From: an uncultured Polaribacter sp.
GTDB taxonomy: Bacteria; Bacteroidota; Bacteroidia; Flavobacteriales; Flavobacteriaceae
DNA: 64,000 nt
Direction: 5' to 3'
Assembly: GCF_947496195.1 (NCBI RefSeq)
Contig: NZ_CANMBY010000004.1
Span: 1-64,000 of the forward strand
The notes beneath the pieces are model-generated. The model made no database searches. It saw only the letters and a program-made list of their open reading frames with translations, and was not told the DNA's origin. Position numbers and translations under genes: made by a program. Numbering within the stretch: the stretch's first letter is position 1; each line of letters begins with the position of its first letter. Below, piece by piece: positions 56,209 through 64,000 of the stretch.

Positions 56209-57882
56209 TTATTTTACTGTAAAAAAGTGTTCTTCAAAAATAGGTTGTCCGCTTTTTGTATACCCTTGAATTTCTACTTTAAATTTTCCAACTATATCAG
56301 AAGAATAAAAGAATATTTCTTTAGTACTCTTATTAATTTTTGGCAACCAAAGTAGTTGAGTTCTAAAGTCAGGAATATTTTTATTTTTTAAAACTTCATA
56401 ATTTGGGTGATAATAATTTTTTTCTTTCTCTGGTTTTAAAAGTGAAAAATTTTGAGATTTTTTTGATTTGTTTTGGTAATTTTTATCAAATGTTTTGATA
56501 TCTATAATTCCTTGATAAAGCTTATTTCCAAAAAAGTATTTTTCTTGAATTACTTTTATGGTTTTAATCTTTAAGGCATCAAAGCCAATAAAATCTAAAT
56601 GATTATTTATTATAAAACCGTCAACAATAAGTAGCGTTTCTAAATTTTTTTCTGAGACTAAATCTACATCTCTTAATCGAAAACGTTGTTCGTTATTTTC
56701 ATTTACAATCCAAACATCTTTTAAAATTTCTACAGCAACTTCTTTAATTGTTTTAAACCTTTTAAAATCATCTAAAACATAAGTGGTGGTATTAGAATTG
56801 TCGTAAAAAACTGGCTTATTTTTATTTTCTTTAGAATAGCTAGATTGTTTTACAGAGTTATATGCATTTTCTATTTGTATGTATTTGCTTTGTTCTTTTA
56901 TGTAAATTCTTAATGCTTCAGTTAGTTCTAATTTATCAAAATTAGAGAAAGTTATATGTAAACCTTTATCTTCATTTAAAGAAATGGTATATTGGTTATT
57001 ATCTAAAACCTCTACAACAACTTCATTAGCAGAGTAAGGTTTGTCAATAGAAAAGTAGAAAATACCATTTTTATTTGTTGTGACTATTTTTGTTAAAGAG
57101 TTTTCACCACCAAAAGATATAGCAATATTTTTGTTACCAACTTCTAAATTATTTGAAGAACTAATTTTACCCTGAATTAACTCCCCTCTAAATTCAGGAA
57201 TATAAAATGTTTTAGAGATTTTATTATTTTTTATAGAATTAGCATCTAAAAAGCTTGTTTTTGGTGTTGTTGGCAGTTCTATATCATTTGTCTTTTTTAC
57301 TGAAATAGAAATGTTTTCAATGTCTTCTTTATTAAAAAATAGTTTTATTTTTTCTCTTTTAGAATATGTGTTTTTATCTGTTTTTGGCTTTAAAAATTGA
57401 GTGTTTTTAAAAGTGTAAGCTTTTTTAGTATTTATAGAATCTAAAGTTTTTACGTGTTCTAATTTATCAGCAAATGGATTTACAACATAAATATTTTCTT
57501 CAAAAAAGCGTTGCTCATTTCTCATCCATTGAGTGTATGAAATCAATTTATATGTGCCTGTTTTTATAGATGATGATAAAAATAAATCACTAAAACCTAT
57601 TCCTTTTTTCAAGTTAATTTTTTGTTTAGAAATACTTTTTTGATCACTATTTATTAACTCTACATAAACAATTTTACTTAATAAAGAAGGTGTGTTTTTT
57701 TTAGCATCTAAACAATAAATAGTATAATAAAGAGATTCGCCTGTTAAAAATAAATTTCCATTAACATGTAAAAATAGATTTTCTTGAGGTAGTTTTTCTT
57801 TTTGATATTCTATGGTATTCTGACTAATAATAGTTGATGAATACAATAAAATAATACAGATATAAAATATTTTTTTACTCAT
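56209..57882 (-). CDS. Exported protein with MG2-like front and TonB-plug-like tail
   Basis: 557 residues from the second ATG (57882); the upstream ATG at 57903 would overlap the previous gene and only adds MDRLIVI before the signal peptide MSKKIFYICIILLYSSTII. Residues about 25-130 match an MG2-type macroglobulin domain (LFLHVNGNLFLTGESLYYTI). A carboxypeptidase-like or MG region follows (about 185-290). Residues about 395-475 look like a TonB plug (LLIVDGFIINNHLDFIGFDA, then YQGIIDIKTF), but no barrel follows. Last gene of the TonB-receptor operon; probably a periplasmic partner. Domain calls are by eye. Confidence 0.7.
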   Translation of the reverse strand: MSKKIFYICIILLYSSTIISQNTIEYQKEKLPQENLFLHVNGNLFLTGESLYYTIYCLDAKKNTPSLLSKIVYVELINSDQKSISKQKINLKKGIGFSDLFLSSSIKTGTYKLISYTQWMRNEQRFFEENIYVVNPFADKLEHVKTLDSINTKKAYTFKNTQFLKPKTDKNTYSKREKIKLFFNKEDIENISISVKKTNDIELPTTPKTSFLDANSIKNNKISKTFYIPEFRGELIQGKISSSNNLEVGNKNIAISFGGENSLTKIVTTNKNGIFYFSIDKPYSANEVVVEVLDNNQYTISLNEDKGLHITFSNFDKLELTEALRIYIKEQSKYIQIENAYNSVKQSSYSKENKNKPVFYDNSNTTTYVLDDFKRFKTIKEVAVEILKDVWIVNENNEQRFRLRDVDLVSEKNLETLLIVDGFIINNHLDFIGFDALKIKTIKVIQEKYFFGNKLYQGIIDIKTFDKNYQNKSKKSQNFSLLKPEKEKNYYHPNYEVLKNKNIPDFRTQLLWLPKINKSTKEIFFYSSDIVGKFKVEIQGYTKSGQPIFEEHFFTVK

Positions 57883-57890
57883 AATAACTA

Positions 57891-59087
57891 TTAATCTATC
57901 CAAAATGAGGGTTTTATGTTAGAGCCTAAAACTGTACAATCTCCACATATTTTAGGAACTAATAAATACCTGCCTTCTAAGTGGCTTTGTCCAGTATCGT
58001 TTTCTTTATAATAAGTGTGGGTATTGTCTTTTATTAAATCAATTAAAGGAGATTCTCCTGAAAAAGGATCTGATAAAATTGGAGCTACAAAATCACAAGT
58101 AGATGGAAAATATGAAGTTTGATTTGGAAAAACATCTTCATAATTAAAAAACAATCTTTTTTCAGCTACAGAAACTACATCAAAAAAACCAATTACTTTT
58201 TCATTTACATCTGTATCTGAAGTAATATTACCATTTATAAAACCAGGTTGTACTTGTGCAAAAACATTATCTGAACCAGAAAGTTTTTTTAAAGTTTCGT
58301 AATAATTATAAGAAGCTGCAGTAAGTACATGTTGTTTTACTAAAATGCTATATCTTTTAGAGATTATAAAATCTGAATTTAATATAAAACGAATAGGAAA
58401 GTTAACTCTATCTTCTGAAAGTGATTTTGTTTCGGTAATTAATATTTGGTTTGAAAAAAGTGTTTTATAGCAATTTTCATTGTCTACAGTTCTTTGTACA
58501 ACTTCAACCTCATAAGGCCTAGTATCTGAAACAACTCTTAATTCACTATCAGACCAAAAAGGCGGAGATATTTTATAGGTTTCTTCAAAAGTATATCTAT
58601 AATAATTAGAATTATTATTAGGATTAAAACTATGTACTATAATTGAAACTCCTTGATCTCCTTCTGTAGAAGTTTCTACTTTAGTGGTTAACTCTTCAAT
58701 AGTTGAGTTTACTGTAAGTTTTTGTTTAGACGTATATACTTTACCATTGTTCGTTGCAATTTTTAAGGTATATTCTAGATTTGGGATTGCTTTAAAATTT
58801 AAGTCAGATACATAAGTTCCTGGTAAGGTTTCAGAAAAAGAATACGTATTGTTTTGATTATCAGATACTATAATTTGTGCACCTGTTTCTGCATTAAAAT
58901 CAGTTTTATCTATTTCAAAAGTTCTAGAAAGCTTTATAGTATGTTTTTTTAATTCATTTGTAATGGTAGCTTCTACTACTAAAAAGTTATCATAGCTAAT
59001 AGTTTCTATAGCAATAGGTTCTACACAACCCAAAAAGGTAACTAAAAACAGAAATTTTATAAGATGTTTTTTTAGTAATTTCATCAT
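57891..59087 (-). CDS. DUF4249 lipoprotein
   Basis: 398 residues. The lipobox is VTFLGC (Cys21), then the DUF4249 opening FLVVEATITNELKKHTIKLS (about 35-54), SETLPGTYVSDL and IPNLEYTLKIATNNGKVYTS. The Asn/Ser-rich body is strand-rich. DUF4249 lipoproteins are almost always beside an STN-type TonB receptor in Bacteroidota and are thought to act as its surface partner. The receptor stops 2 bp before. Confidence 0.9.
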   Translation of the reverse strand: MMKLLKKHLIKFLFLVTFLGCVEPIAIETISYDNFLVVEATITNELKKHTIKLSRTFEIDKTDFNAETGAQIIVSDNQNNTYSFSETLPGTYVSDLNFKAIPNLEYTLKIATNNGKVYTSKQKLTVNSTIEELTTKVETSTEGDQGVSIIVHSFNPNNNSNYYRYTFEETYKISPPFWSDSELRVVSDTRPYEVEVVQRTVDNENCYKTLFSNQILITETKSLSEDRVNFPIRFILNSDFIISKRYSILVKQHVLTAASYNYYETLKKLSGSDNVFAQVQPGFINGNITSDTDVNEKVIGFFDVVSVAEKRLFFNYEDVFPNQTSYFPSTCDFVAPILSDPFSGESPLIDLIKDNTHTYYKENDTGQSHLEGRYLLVPKICGDCTVLGSNIKPSFWID

Positions 59088-59089
59088 TT

Positions 59090-61822
59090 TTAGAATTTAA
59101 AATTATAAGTAATTGTTGGTATAGGAGTAGAAAATATAGAGCTTTGATAAGCTTTTACAGTTCCGTTTTCAGTTGCAAAAAATACAGCAAAAGGATTATT
59201 TCTCCCCAAAATATTATACACAGAGATATTCCAGAAACTATGAGCAAATTTCTTAATTTTATGATTGCCTTCTATGTTTAACCCAATATCTAATCTAAAG
59301 TAATCTGGTATTCTATATTGGTTTCTGTCACTATATAAAACATACTCATTACCTTGATAAATATATTTACCTGTAGGGTAGGTAATGGGTCTTCCTGTTT
59401 GATAAGTAAAGTTACTAGACAAACTAAACCTTTTAGTTAATTTATAATTAGCGATTAAATTAAAATCGTGAGGTTTGTCAAAATTAGTAGGAAAAAACTC
59501 GCCATTATTTACACGTTCTTCATCAAAAGGACTATCTAATTTTATAAAAGATCTAGAGTAGCTATAACCTATCCAACCATTTAATCTACCAACATTTTTC
59601 TTAGCCAAAAACTCAATACCATAAGATTTTCCAGGTCCTTGTAAAACTTGAGTTTCTATTCTTTCATTCAATAAAAACTCGGCTCCAACTTTATAGTCTA
59701 GAACATTTTTATAATCTTTATAATAAGATTCAATACTTAACTCATATTCGTTAACATTAATATTTTTAAATATTCCTAATGAAACTTGTATCCCTTCTTG
59801 AGGTTTAATATTTACGTCAGATAGTTTCCATGCATCTGTAGGAGATGCAGTAGTGTTGTTGCTTAATCTGTGAATAAATTGAAAAGATCTGTTTAAACTA
59901 GCTTTTAAAGACAACTCAGGATTTAAAAAATATCTACCCGAAAAACGATATTCTAATCCTTGATATGTCTGATACACTTCATTATTTTTAAACTGTTCAG
60001 AATTTATAAGATTAGCATCTGTTGTTGGAGAATTATCTGCATAATAACGTTGCGTAGATTCTCCTAGACCTAAATAAACAGAGTAGCGTAAACCTAAGTT
60101 AAATGATAATTTTTTGTTCACTGTAAAATTATCAGAGATAAAAACAGCGCTTTCTAATCCTCTTTCATCTTCTATTGTAATTGGTGTTATAATAGAGTTA
60201 TTGTCTGATGGTGAAAGTCTTCCTGGAGAAACATTATATAATTTTGATGAAATGCCATAATCAAAACTATGTTTTTTTGAATGAGAATAATGCATTTTTA
60301 GTTTTGCACCAATTTCATTTATAGTGTATTTTAAATCAAAATTGTTATTTCCAATACTATTGTAATTAATATTAAAAGCATAATTACTAGATGATAGTAT
60401 TAAGTTTCCATGATTTTTATCATTAAATTTATGAGACCAATTAATAGAAGCTAATGTATTACCATATGTGTTTGTAGTGTCTGATGCTATTCTAAAATCA
60501 TCATTGCTATGATAAGCCGTAATTTTCAACCTGTTTTTTTCATTAAATTGATGATTGTATTTTGCGATAACATCAAAAAAAGATGCACTACTATTATTTA
60601 AAGATTTATCGTTTAAAGATTTTAAGACCCAGTTAGAATATGTACTTCTAAAACCAACCAATAATCCAGATTTCTTTTTTACAATAGGTATTTCTAGGCT
60701 TACATTACTAGTAACTACACCTATTGAAGCTTCTCCTTTAAATTTTTCGGTATCTGCATCTTTTGTTTCGATATCAAAAACCGAAGAAATTCTACCACCA
60801 AATTCTGCTGGTATATTTCCTTTATAAACTTTTAAATCGCTGGTGGTAAAAGGATTTATTGCAGAAAATAAACCTAAAAAATGTGCAGGATTATACATAA
60901 CACTTTCGTCTAGTAAAAATAAATTTTGGTCTACTTTACCACCTCTAACATTTACGCCTTCTGCACCTTCACCTGCAGACTTAATACCAGGTAAAGTGGT
61001 AGCAACTTTTAAAATATCTCTTTCACCTAAAACTTGAGGAATATTTTTTATTTCTTCAATGTTTATTTGTGTTATACCAGAAATTACTTCTTTTACATTA
61101 CTTTCTTTTTTGGTTTTAATAACCAATTCATCTAACATTTCAGATTCTTCATTTATAGTAATATTTATAGATCCATCACCAAACACAATTAAGTTTTTAG
61201 AGCTTGGTGTAAAACCCAATAAAAGTGTTTCTATTGTGTTTTTTCCATAAGGTAATTCTAAAGAAAACACGCCTTTAGAATCTGTTGTAGATGATATTTT
61301 CTTATTTCTTTCTAAAACAACAACGCCTTCTACAGGATTTTTAGTTTGTTTATTTTTTACAATACCCTTTATGGTATAGCTTTTCTTTTTATTACCTACT
61401 GTTTGTTTACCAATAATTATAGTTTCATTATTTTCATCAACTACATTTTCTATATAAATAGGTCTTTCTAAATCTTCTTCAACAATTAGTTCATTTTTTT
61501 CTTCATAAAGTGTTTTATGAATTAAATTTCCTTTCGTTAAAATAATTTTTTTAGCATCGATAATTGTAAAGTTTAAAGATGTTTTTCTTAGAATATCTTT
61601 TAAAATAAATTCGATGTTTTTGTTTTTAAATTCTTTGGTAAGCTTATCATCTTCTAACCAAGAATCTATATAGAAAAATTGAAAGGAAGTTTTGTTTTCT
61701 AATAAAGTAAAAACCTCTTTTAAAGTATTTTCTGTAAAAGAAATAGATATTAAATCTTCTTTATTTTGCGATTGAATTTGTAATGTAAAAACACACAAAA
61801 CTAATAAGATACACTTTTTCAT
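59090..61822 (-). CDS. TonB-dependent outer-membrane receptor with STN domain
   Basis: 910 residues. A signal peptide is followed by an STN (secretin/TonB N-terminal) domain (about 25-95), a carboxypeptidase-D-like beta-sandwich (about 145-235; YTIKGIVKNKQTKNPVEGVV), a plug (about 245-360; IKSAGEGAEGVNVRGGKVDQ) and a 22-strand barrel ending TITYNFKF. STN domains normally talk to an anti-sigma factor, but no sigma/anti-sigma pair is in the window. Ligand unknown. It overlaps the upstream hypothetical gene by 4 bp. Confidence 0.94.
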   Translation of the reverse strand: MKKCILLVLCVFTLQIQSQNKEDLISISFTENTLKEVFTLLENKTSFQFFYIDSWLEDDKLTKEFKNKNIEFILKDILRKTSLNFTIIDAKKIILTKGNLIHKTLYEEKNELIVEEDLERPIYIENVVDENNETIIIGKQTVGNKKKSYTIKGIVKNKQTKNPVEGVVVLERNKKISSTTDSKGVFSLELPYGKNTIETLLLGFTPSSKNLIVFGDGSINITINEESEMLDELVIKTKKESNVKEVISGITQINIEEIKNIPQVLGERDILKVATTLPGIKSAGEGAEGVNVRGGKVDQNLFLLDESVMYNPAHFLGLFSAINPFTTSDLKVYKGNIPAEFGGRISSVFDIETKDADTEKFKGEASIGVVTSNVSLEIPIVKKKSGLLVGFRSTYSNWVLKSLNDKSLNNSSASFFDVIAKYNHQFNEKNRLKITAYHSNDDFRIASDTTNTYGNTLASINWSHKFNDKNHGNLILSSSNYAFNINYNSIGNNNFDLKYTINEIGAKLKMHYSHSKKHSFDYGISSKLYNVSPGRLSPSDNNSIITPITIEDERGLESAVFISDNFTVNKKLSFNLGLRYSVYLGLGESTQRYYADNSPTTDANLINSEQFKNNEVYQTYQGLEYRFSGRYFLNPELSLKASLNRSFQFIHRLSNNTTASPTDAWKLSDVNIKPQEGIQVSLGIFKNINVNEYELSIESYYKDYKNVLDYKVGAEFLLNERIETQVLQGPGKSYGIEFLAKKNVGRLNGWIGYSYSRSFIKLDSPFDEERVNNGEFFPTNFDKPHDFNLIANYKLTKRFSLSSNFTYQTGRPITYPTGKYIYQGNEYVLYSDRNQYRIPDYFRLDIGLNIEGNHKIKKFAHSFWNISVYNILGRNNPFAVFFATENGTVKAYQSSIFSTPIPTITYNFKF

Positions 61823-62499
61823 ATCTTGTTTTTTATGTGTTTAGAAATTACATTTCCTAATAACTTATAAAATGAATCTGTATTAGTTCTATATAACTTC
61901 TTATTTATTTTATAGGTATTGTTAATTAACTTTTTTAGTTCAGGAAAATGATTGATGATATCTTTTTTATTTTCAACTTCAAAATAATTGACGTCAATTT
62001 TAAGATAGTAAGTGTTTTTGTCTAAAAATTTATAGTACACAAAAGACTCATTTAATTTTTTTCGTTTATTTTTTTTATTTTTTTTAAAAAAATTAAATTG
62101 TTCGTTTTTGTAAATAACTTCTAAGTAACCAAGTGTTTCTGAGTTTATAAAATCTTTTTTATACAATTCGAAATTGCTAACTAAAGCATTCTCTAATGCA
62201 ATTTGATTTTTGTTTTTTACAATTAAAAGATCTTCAGAGGTATTGTATTTTAAGTAGACATTGTAGAAGGTTTTATTTTGATAAGTAACATTACCTTTTA
62301 CAAAATCATTTTTTACAAAATATTGATGATTGTTATCAAGCGTTCTATATTTTTCTGAGTAATATTTACCATAACTTAAAGCTGTGTTTTCGAGTCCTAT
62401 AATTTCATCATATAAATTATAGGCAGCTTTGGTTTCATTAGAAACTTGCGAATATATTGACATTGAAAAAAACAATGCAATAGCAAAATGTATTTTCAT
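61819..62499 (-). CDS. Small exported protein heading the TonB-receptor operon
   Basis: 226 residues from the ATG at 62499, where the signal peptide MKIHFAIALFFSMSIYSQ begins; the longer frame from 62598 would add a hydrophobic, implausible 33 residues. The body is Lys/Asn/Tyr-rich with KTFYNVYLKYNTSEDLLIVK (about 74-93). I do not recognise it. Coupled by a 4-bp overlap to the receptor, suggesting a joint function. A terminator for dnaN lies 90 bp upstream. Confidence 0.75.
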   Translation of the reverse strand: MKIHFAIALFFSMSIYSQVSNETKAAYNLYDEIIGLENTALSYGKYYSEKYRTLDNNHQYFVKNDFVKGNVTYQNKTFYNVYLKYNTSEDLLIVKNKNQIALENALVSNFELYKKDFINSETLGYLEVIYKNEQFNFFKKNKKNKRKKLNESFVYYKFLDKNTYYLKIDVNYFEVENKKDIINHFPELKKLINNTYKINKKLYRTNTDSFYKLLGNVISKHIKNKI

Positions 62500-62587
62500 T
62501 AAAGTGGTTAACTGATTAGAGTAAAAGTAAAAAAAAGATTGAATTGGCCTTGATAAAAATTCTTTTATTTTTAAATAGTTGAAATAA

Positions 62588-62618
62588 AAAAACCACAACT
62601 AAAAAGTTGTGGTTTTTA
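62588..62618. terminator. Terminator of dnaN
   Basis: AACCACAACT (62591-62600) pairs with AGTTGTGGTT (62605-62614) around AAAA. On the minus strand it is followed by a T-run, 27 bp after the dnaN stop. Confidence 0.92.
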
Positions 62619-62641
62619 CTATTTATATTGGTTGTTTAAAA

Positions 62642-63760
62642 TTAGTTGTTTAGCATAACTGGCATTACTAACATCGTTACTTTCTCTCCTTCATCTGTGC
62701 CATCAATTGGAGTTAAAATACCTGCTCTGTTTGGTAAACTCATTTCAATTAAAACTTCATTAGAGTTTAAGTTGTTTAACATTTCACTTAAAAAACGTGA
62801 GTTAAAGCCAATTTGCATATCATCTCCTTGATAATCGCAACTTAAACGTTCGTCAGCTTTATTTGCAAAATCTAAATCTTCAGCAGAAATATTTAATTCT
62901 GTTCCTGCCATTTTTAAACGAATTTGGTGTGTAGTTTTACTAGAGAAAATAGAAACACGTCTTACAGAGTTTAAAAAAGAAGCTCTGTCTACTGTTAATT
63001 TGTTTGGATTTTCTTTAGGAATTACAGCTTCGTAATTTGGATATTTACCATCAATTAATCTACATACTAAAACTATATTGTCAAAAGTAAACTTAGCATT
63101 AGCATCATTGTATTCAATAGTTACTTCACTTTCAGAACCACCTAAAATACCTTTTAATAAATTTAAAGGTTTTTTGGGCATAATAAATTCTGCTGTTTGG
63201 TCTGCAGTAACATCTGTTCTAGAGTATTTTACTAATTTATGTGCATCAGTAGCAACAAAAGTTAAGCTTTGAGAACTAAACTGAAAAAATACACCACTCA
63301 TTACTGGGCGCAAATCATCATTACCTGCAGCAAAAATTGTTTTAGAAATTGCAGTACCTAAAATATGAGCTGGTACTACTGTTTTACTCGGACTTGGTAA
63401 ACTTACAGCTTTTGGAAATTCATCACCTCCAAAATAAGCCATATCGTATTTACCTTGGTCAGAACTTATTTCTATTGTGCTATCACCTTCTGTTTTAAAC
63501 GTTAAAGGCTGGTCAGGAAAAGTTTTTAAAGTATCTAATAATAAACGTGCAGAAACTGCTATAGATCCAGAACTATCACTCTCTACATCTACTACAGAAC
63601 TCATAGTAGTTTCTAAATCTGATGCAGAAACTTTTAATTGATTTTCAGATAGTTCAAACAAAAAGTTGTCTAAAATAGGTAGAGTGTTGTTGTTGTTTAT
63701 TACGCCACCTAAAACTTGTAACTGTTTTAGCAATTGCGAACTAGATACAATAAATTTCAT
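62642..63760 (-). CDS. dnaN: DNA polymerase III sliding clamp (beta subunit)
   Basis: 372 residues in three clamp domains. Marks are NTLPILDNFLFELSENQLKVSASDLETTMS (start), RPVMSGVFFQFSSQSLTFVATDAHKL (domain 2) and FNSRFLSEMLNNLNS with the C-terminal TMLVMPVMLNN. It tethers polymerase to DNA. No dnaA, recF or oriC-like DnaA-box cluster was seen nearby, so the chromosome origin is probably elsewhere. Confidence 0.97.
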   Translation of the reverse strand: MKFIVSSSQLLKQLQVLGGVINNNNTLPILDNFLFELSENQLKVSASDLETTMSSVVDVESDSSGSIAVSARLLLDTLKTFPDQPLTFKTEGDSTIEISSDQGKYDMAYFGGDEFPKAVSLPSPSKTVVPAHILGTAISKTIFAAGNDDLRPVMSGVFFQFSSQSLTFVATDAHKLVKYSRTDVTADQTAEFIMPKKPLNLLKGILGGSESEVTIEYNDANAKFTFDNIVLVCRLIDGKYPNYEAVIPKENPNKLTVDRASFLNSVRRVSIFSSKTTHQIRLKMAGTELNISAEDLDFANKADERLSCDYQGDDMQIGFNSRFLSEMLNNLNSNEVLIEMSLPNRAGILTPIDGTDEGEKVTMLVMPVMLNN

Positions 63761-63788
63761 TGATTTTTATTTCTATAAATTAGTATTA

Positions 63789-63796
63789 CAAATATA
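63789..63796 (-). promoter_or_regulatory. Promoter -7 element of dnaN
   Basis: TATATTTG on the minus strand fits TAnnTTTG. The start would be near 63784, giving a leader of about 24 nt. Confidence 0.5.
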
Positions 63797-63907
63797 GGTT
63801 TAATAAGTGATTTTTAAAATTAATTTATTAACAGGTTATGAGCATTTTGTTGATGAAACAGAAACGTTATAATTATGTTAAAGCCACTATTTCGACTTTA
63901 AAAAAGT

Positions 63908-63915
63908 TACTTTTG
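63908..63915 (+). promoter_or_regulatory. Promoter -7 element of the last gene
   Basis: TACTTTTG matches TAnnTTTG, as in the hemA promoter. A start near 63921 leaves about 18 nt before the ATG at 63939. Confidence 0.5.
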
Positions 63916-63938
63916 TTACTACTTATTAAACCAATCAA

Positions 63939-64000
63939 ATGAAAAAAATATATTTTTTTACCCTTTCATTTTTATTGATTTCTATATCAAGTTTGGCTCA
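63939..64000 (+). CDS. Exported protein, 5' end only
   Basis: The first 20 codons give a signal peptide (MKKIYFFTLSFLLISISSLA) that would be cut at a Gln just past the window edge. The rest lies outside, so no function can be read. It is divergent from dnaN. Confidence 0.75.
   Translation, partial: MKKIYFFTLSFLLISISSLA

Noticed and set aside
57883..57903. Upstream ATG of the MG2-like protein
   Set aside because: It overlaps the previous gene and adds a short stretch before a normal signal peptide.
56209..61822. SusC/SusD polysaccharide utilisation locus
   Set aside because: There is no SusD-type lipoprotein. DUF4249 is the partner, and the GH20 gene is 17 kb away in another operon.
62500..62598. 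Upstream ATG of the small exported protein
   Set aside because: It would add 33 residues before a normal signal peptide and overlap the dnaN terminator.
62642..64000. Replication origin next to dnaN
   Set aside because: No dnaA or clear cluster of DnaA boxes was seen; in Bacteroidota dnaN is often away from the origin.

Overview
The window is an AT-rich chromosomal segment of a marine-type flavobacterium (Bacteroidota, Flavobacteriaceae; Polaribacter or a close relative is my guess, not proven). The evidence is: promoters with the Bacteroidota -7 element TAnnTTTG; few Shine-Dalgarno sites; lipoproteins and exported proteins ending their signal peptides in SQ or FSQ; a TonB-dependent receptor with an STN domain next to a DUF4249 lipoprotein; a choice-of-anchor A/PKD surface protein; a HemC-HemD fusion; and HemJ in place of HemG/HemY. 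I see no prophage, integrase, transposase or CRISPR array. The segment reads as mostly core genome.

Layout. 1-3459: the N-terminal part of a very large repeat-bearing surface protein, followed by a 565-bp gap that carries a second, degenerate copy of that gene's leader. 4025-8144: a sodium:solute symporter, recR with an SRAP DNA-protein-crosslink sensor, and a Tet-like MFS exporter. 8176-19896: a haem biosynthesis locus. hemJ and hemH lie on the minus strand with an rRNA/tRNA 2'-O-methyltransferase-like gene and an AraC regulator. hemA, hemCD, hemB, hemL, hemE, two membrane-related genes of unknown role and hemF lie on the plus strand. Together they cover every step from glutamyl-tRNA to protohaem. 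19945-23627: an outer-membrane porin-like barrel, YceI, and a 2-oxo-acid dehydrogenase E2. 23784-30397: clpC (with a sigma-54-like promoter), gyrA and a TPR protein.

30468-36534: a minus-strand operon (thiolase, NlpC/P60 hydrolase, CHASE2 membrane sensor, small exported FecR-like protein), then a PgpH-like HD phosphodiesterase and a three-tRNA cluster (Ser, Pro, Arg). 36967-43248: fdhD, a YdeP-type molybdopterin oxidoreductase, a three-fold-repeat outer-membrane barrel and a GH20 hexosaminidase, closely packed. 43442-46960: a THUMP-like methyltransferase, an AI-2E-family permease and an internally duplicated membrane-anchored protein. 47011-50045: a divergent MocR/PdxR-type regulator facing DUF1272, GNAT and PNPOx-like genes, with clear operator repeats between them. 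50082-56173: a tricorn-like protease, a VOC protein, gamma-glutamyltransferase and ACP phosphodiesterase. 56209-62499: an operon of a small exported protein, an STN-type TonB receptor, a DUF4249 lipoprotein and a protein with an MG2-like front and a plug-like tail. 62642-63760: dnaN. The last 62 bases begin another exported protein.

The best candidates for something under-described are the CHASE2/FecR-like pair, which has no output domain; the STN-TonB/DUF4249/MG2-plug outer-membrane operon; the barrel encoded with YdeP; and the palindrome-plus-direct-repeat operator of the MocR regulator. All functional statements rest on reading motifs by eye; no database search was run.
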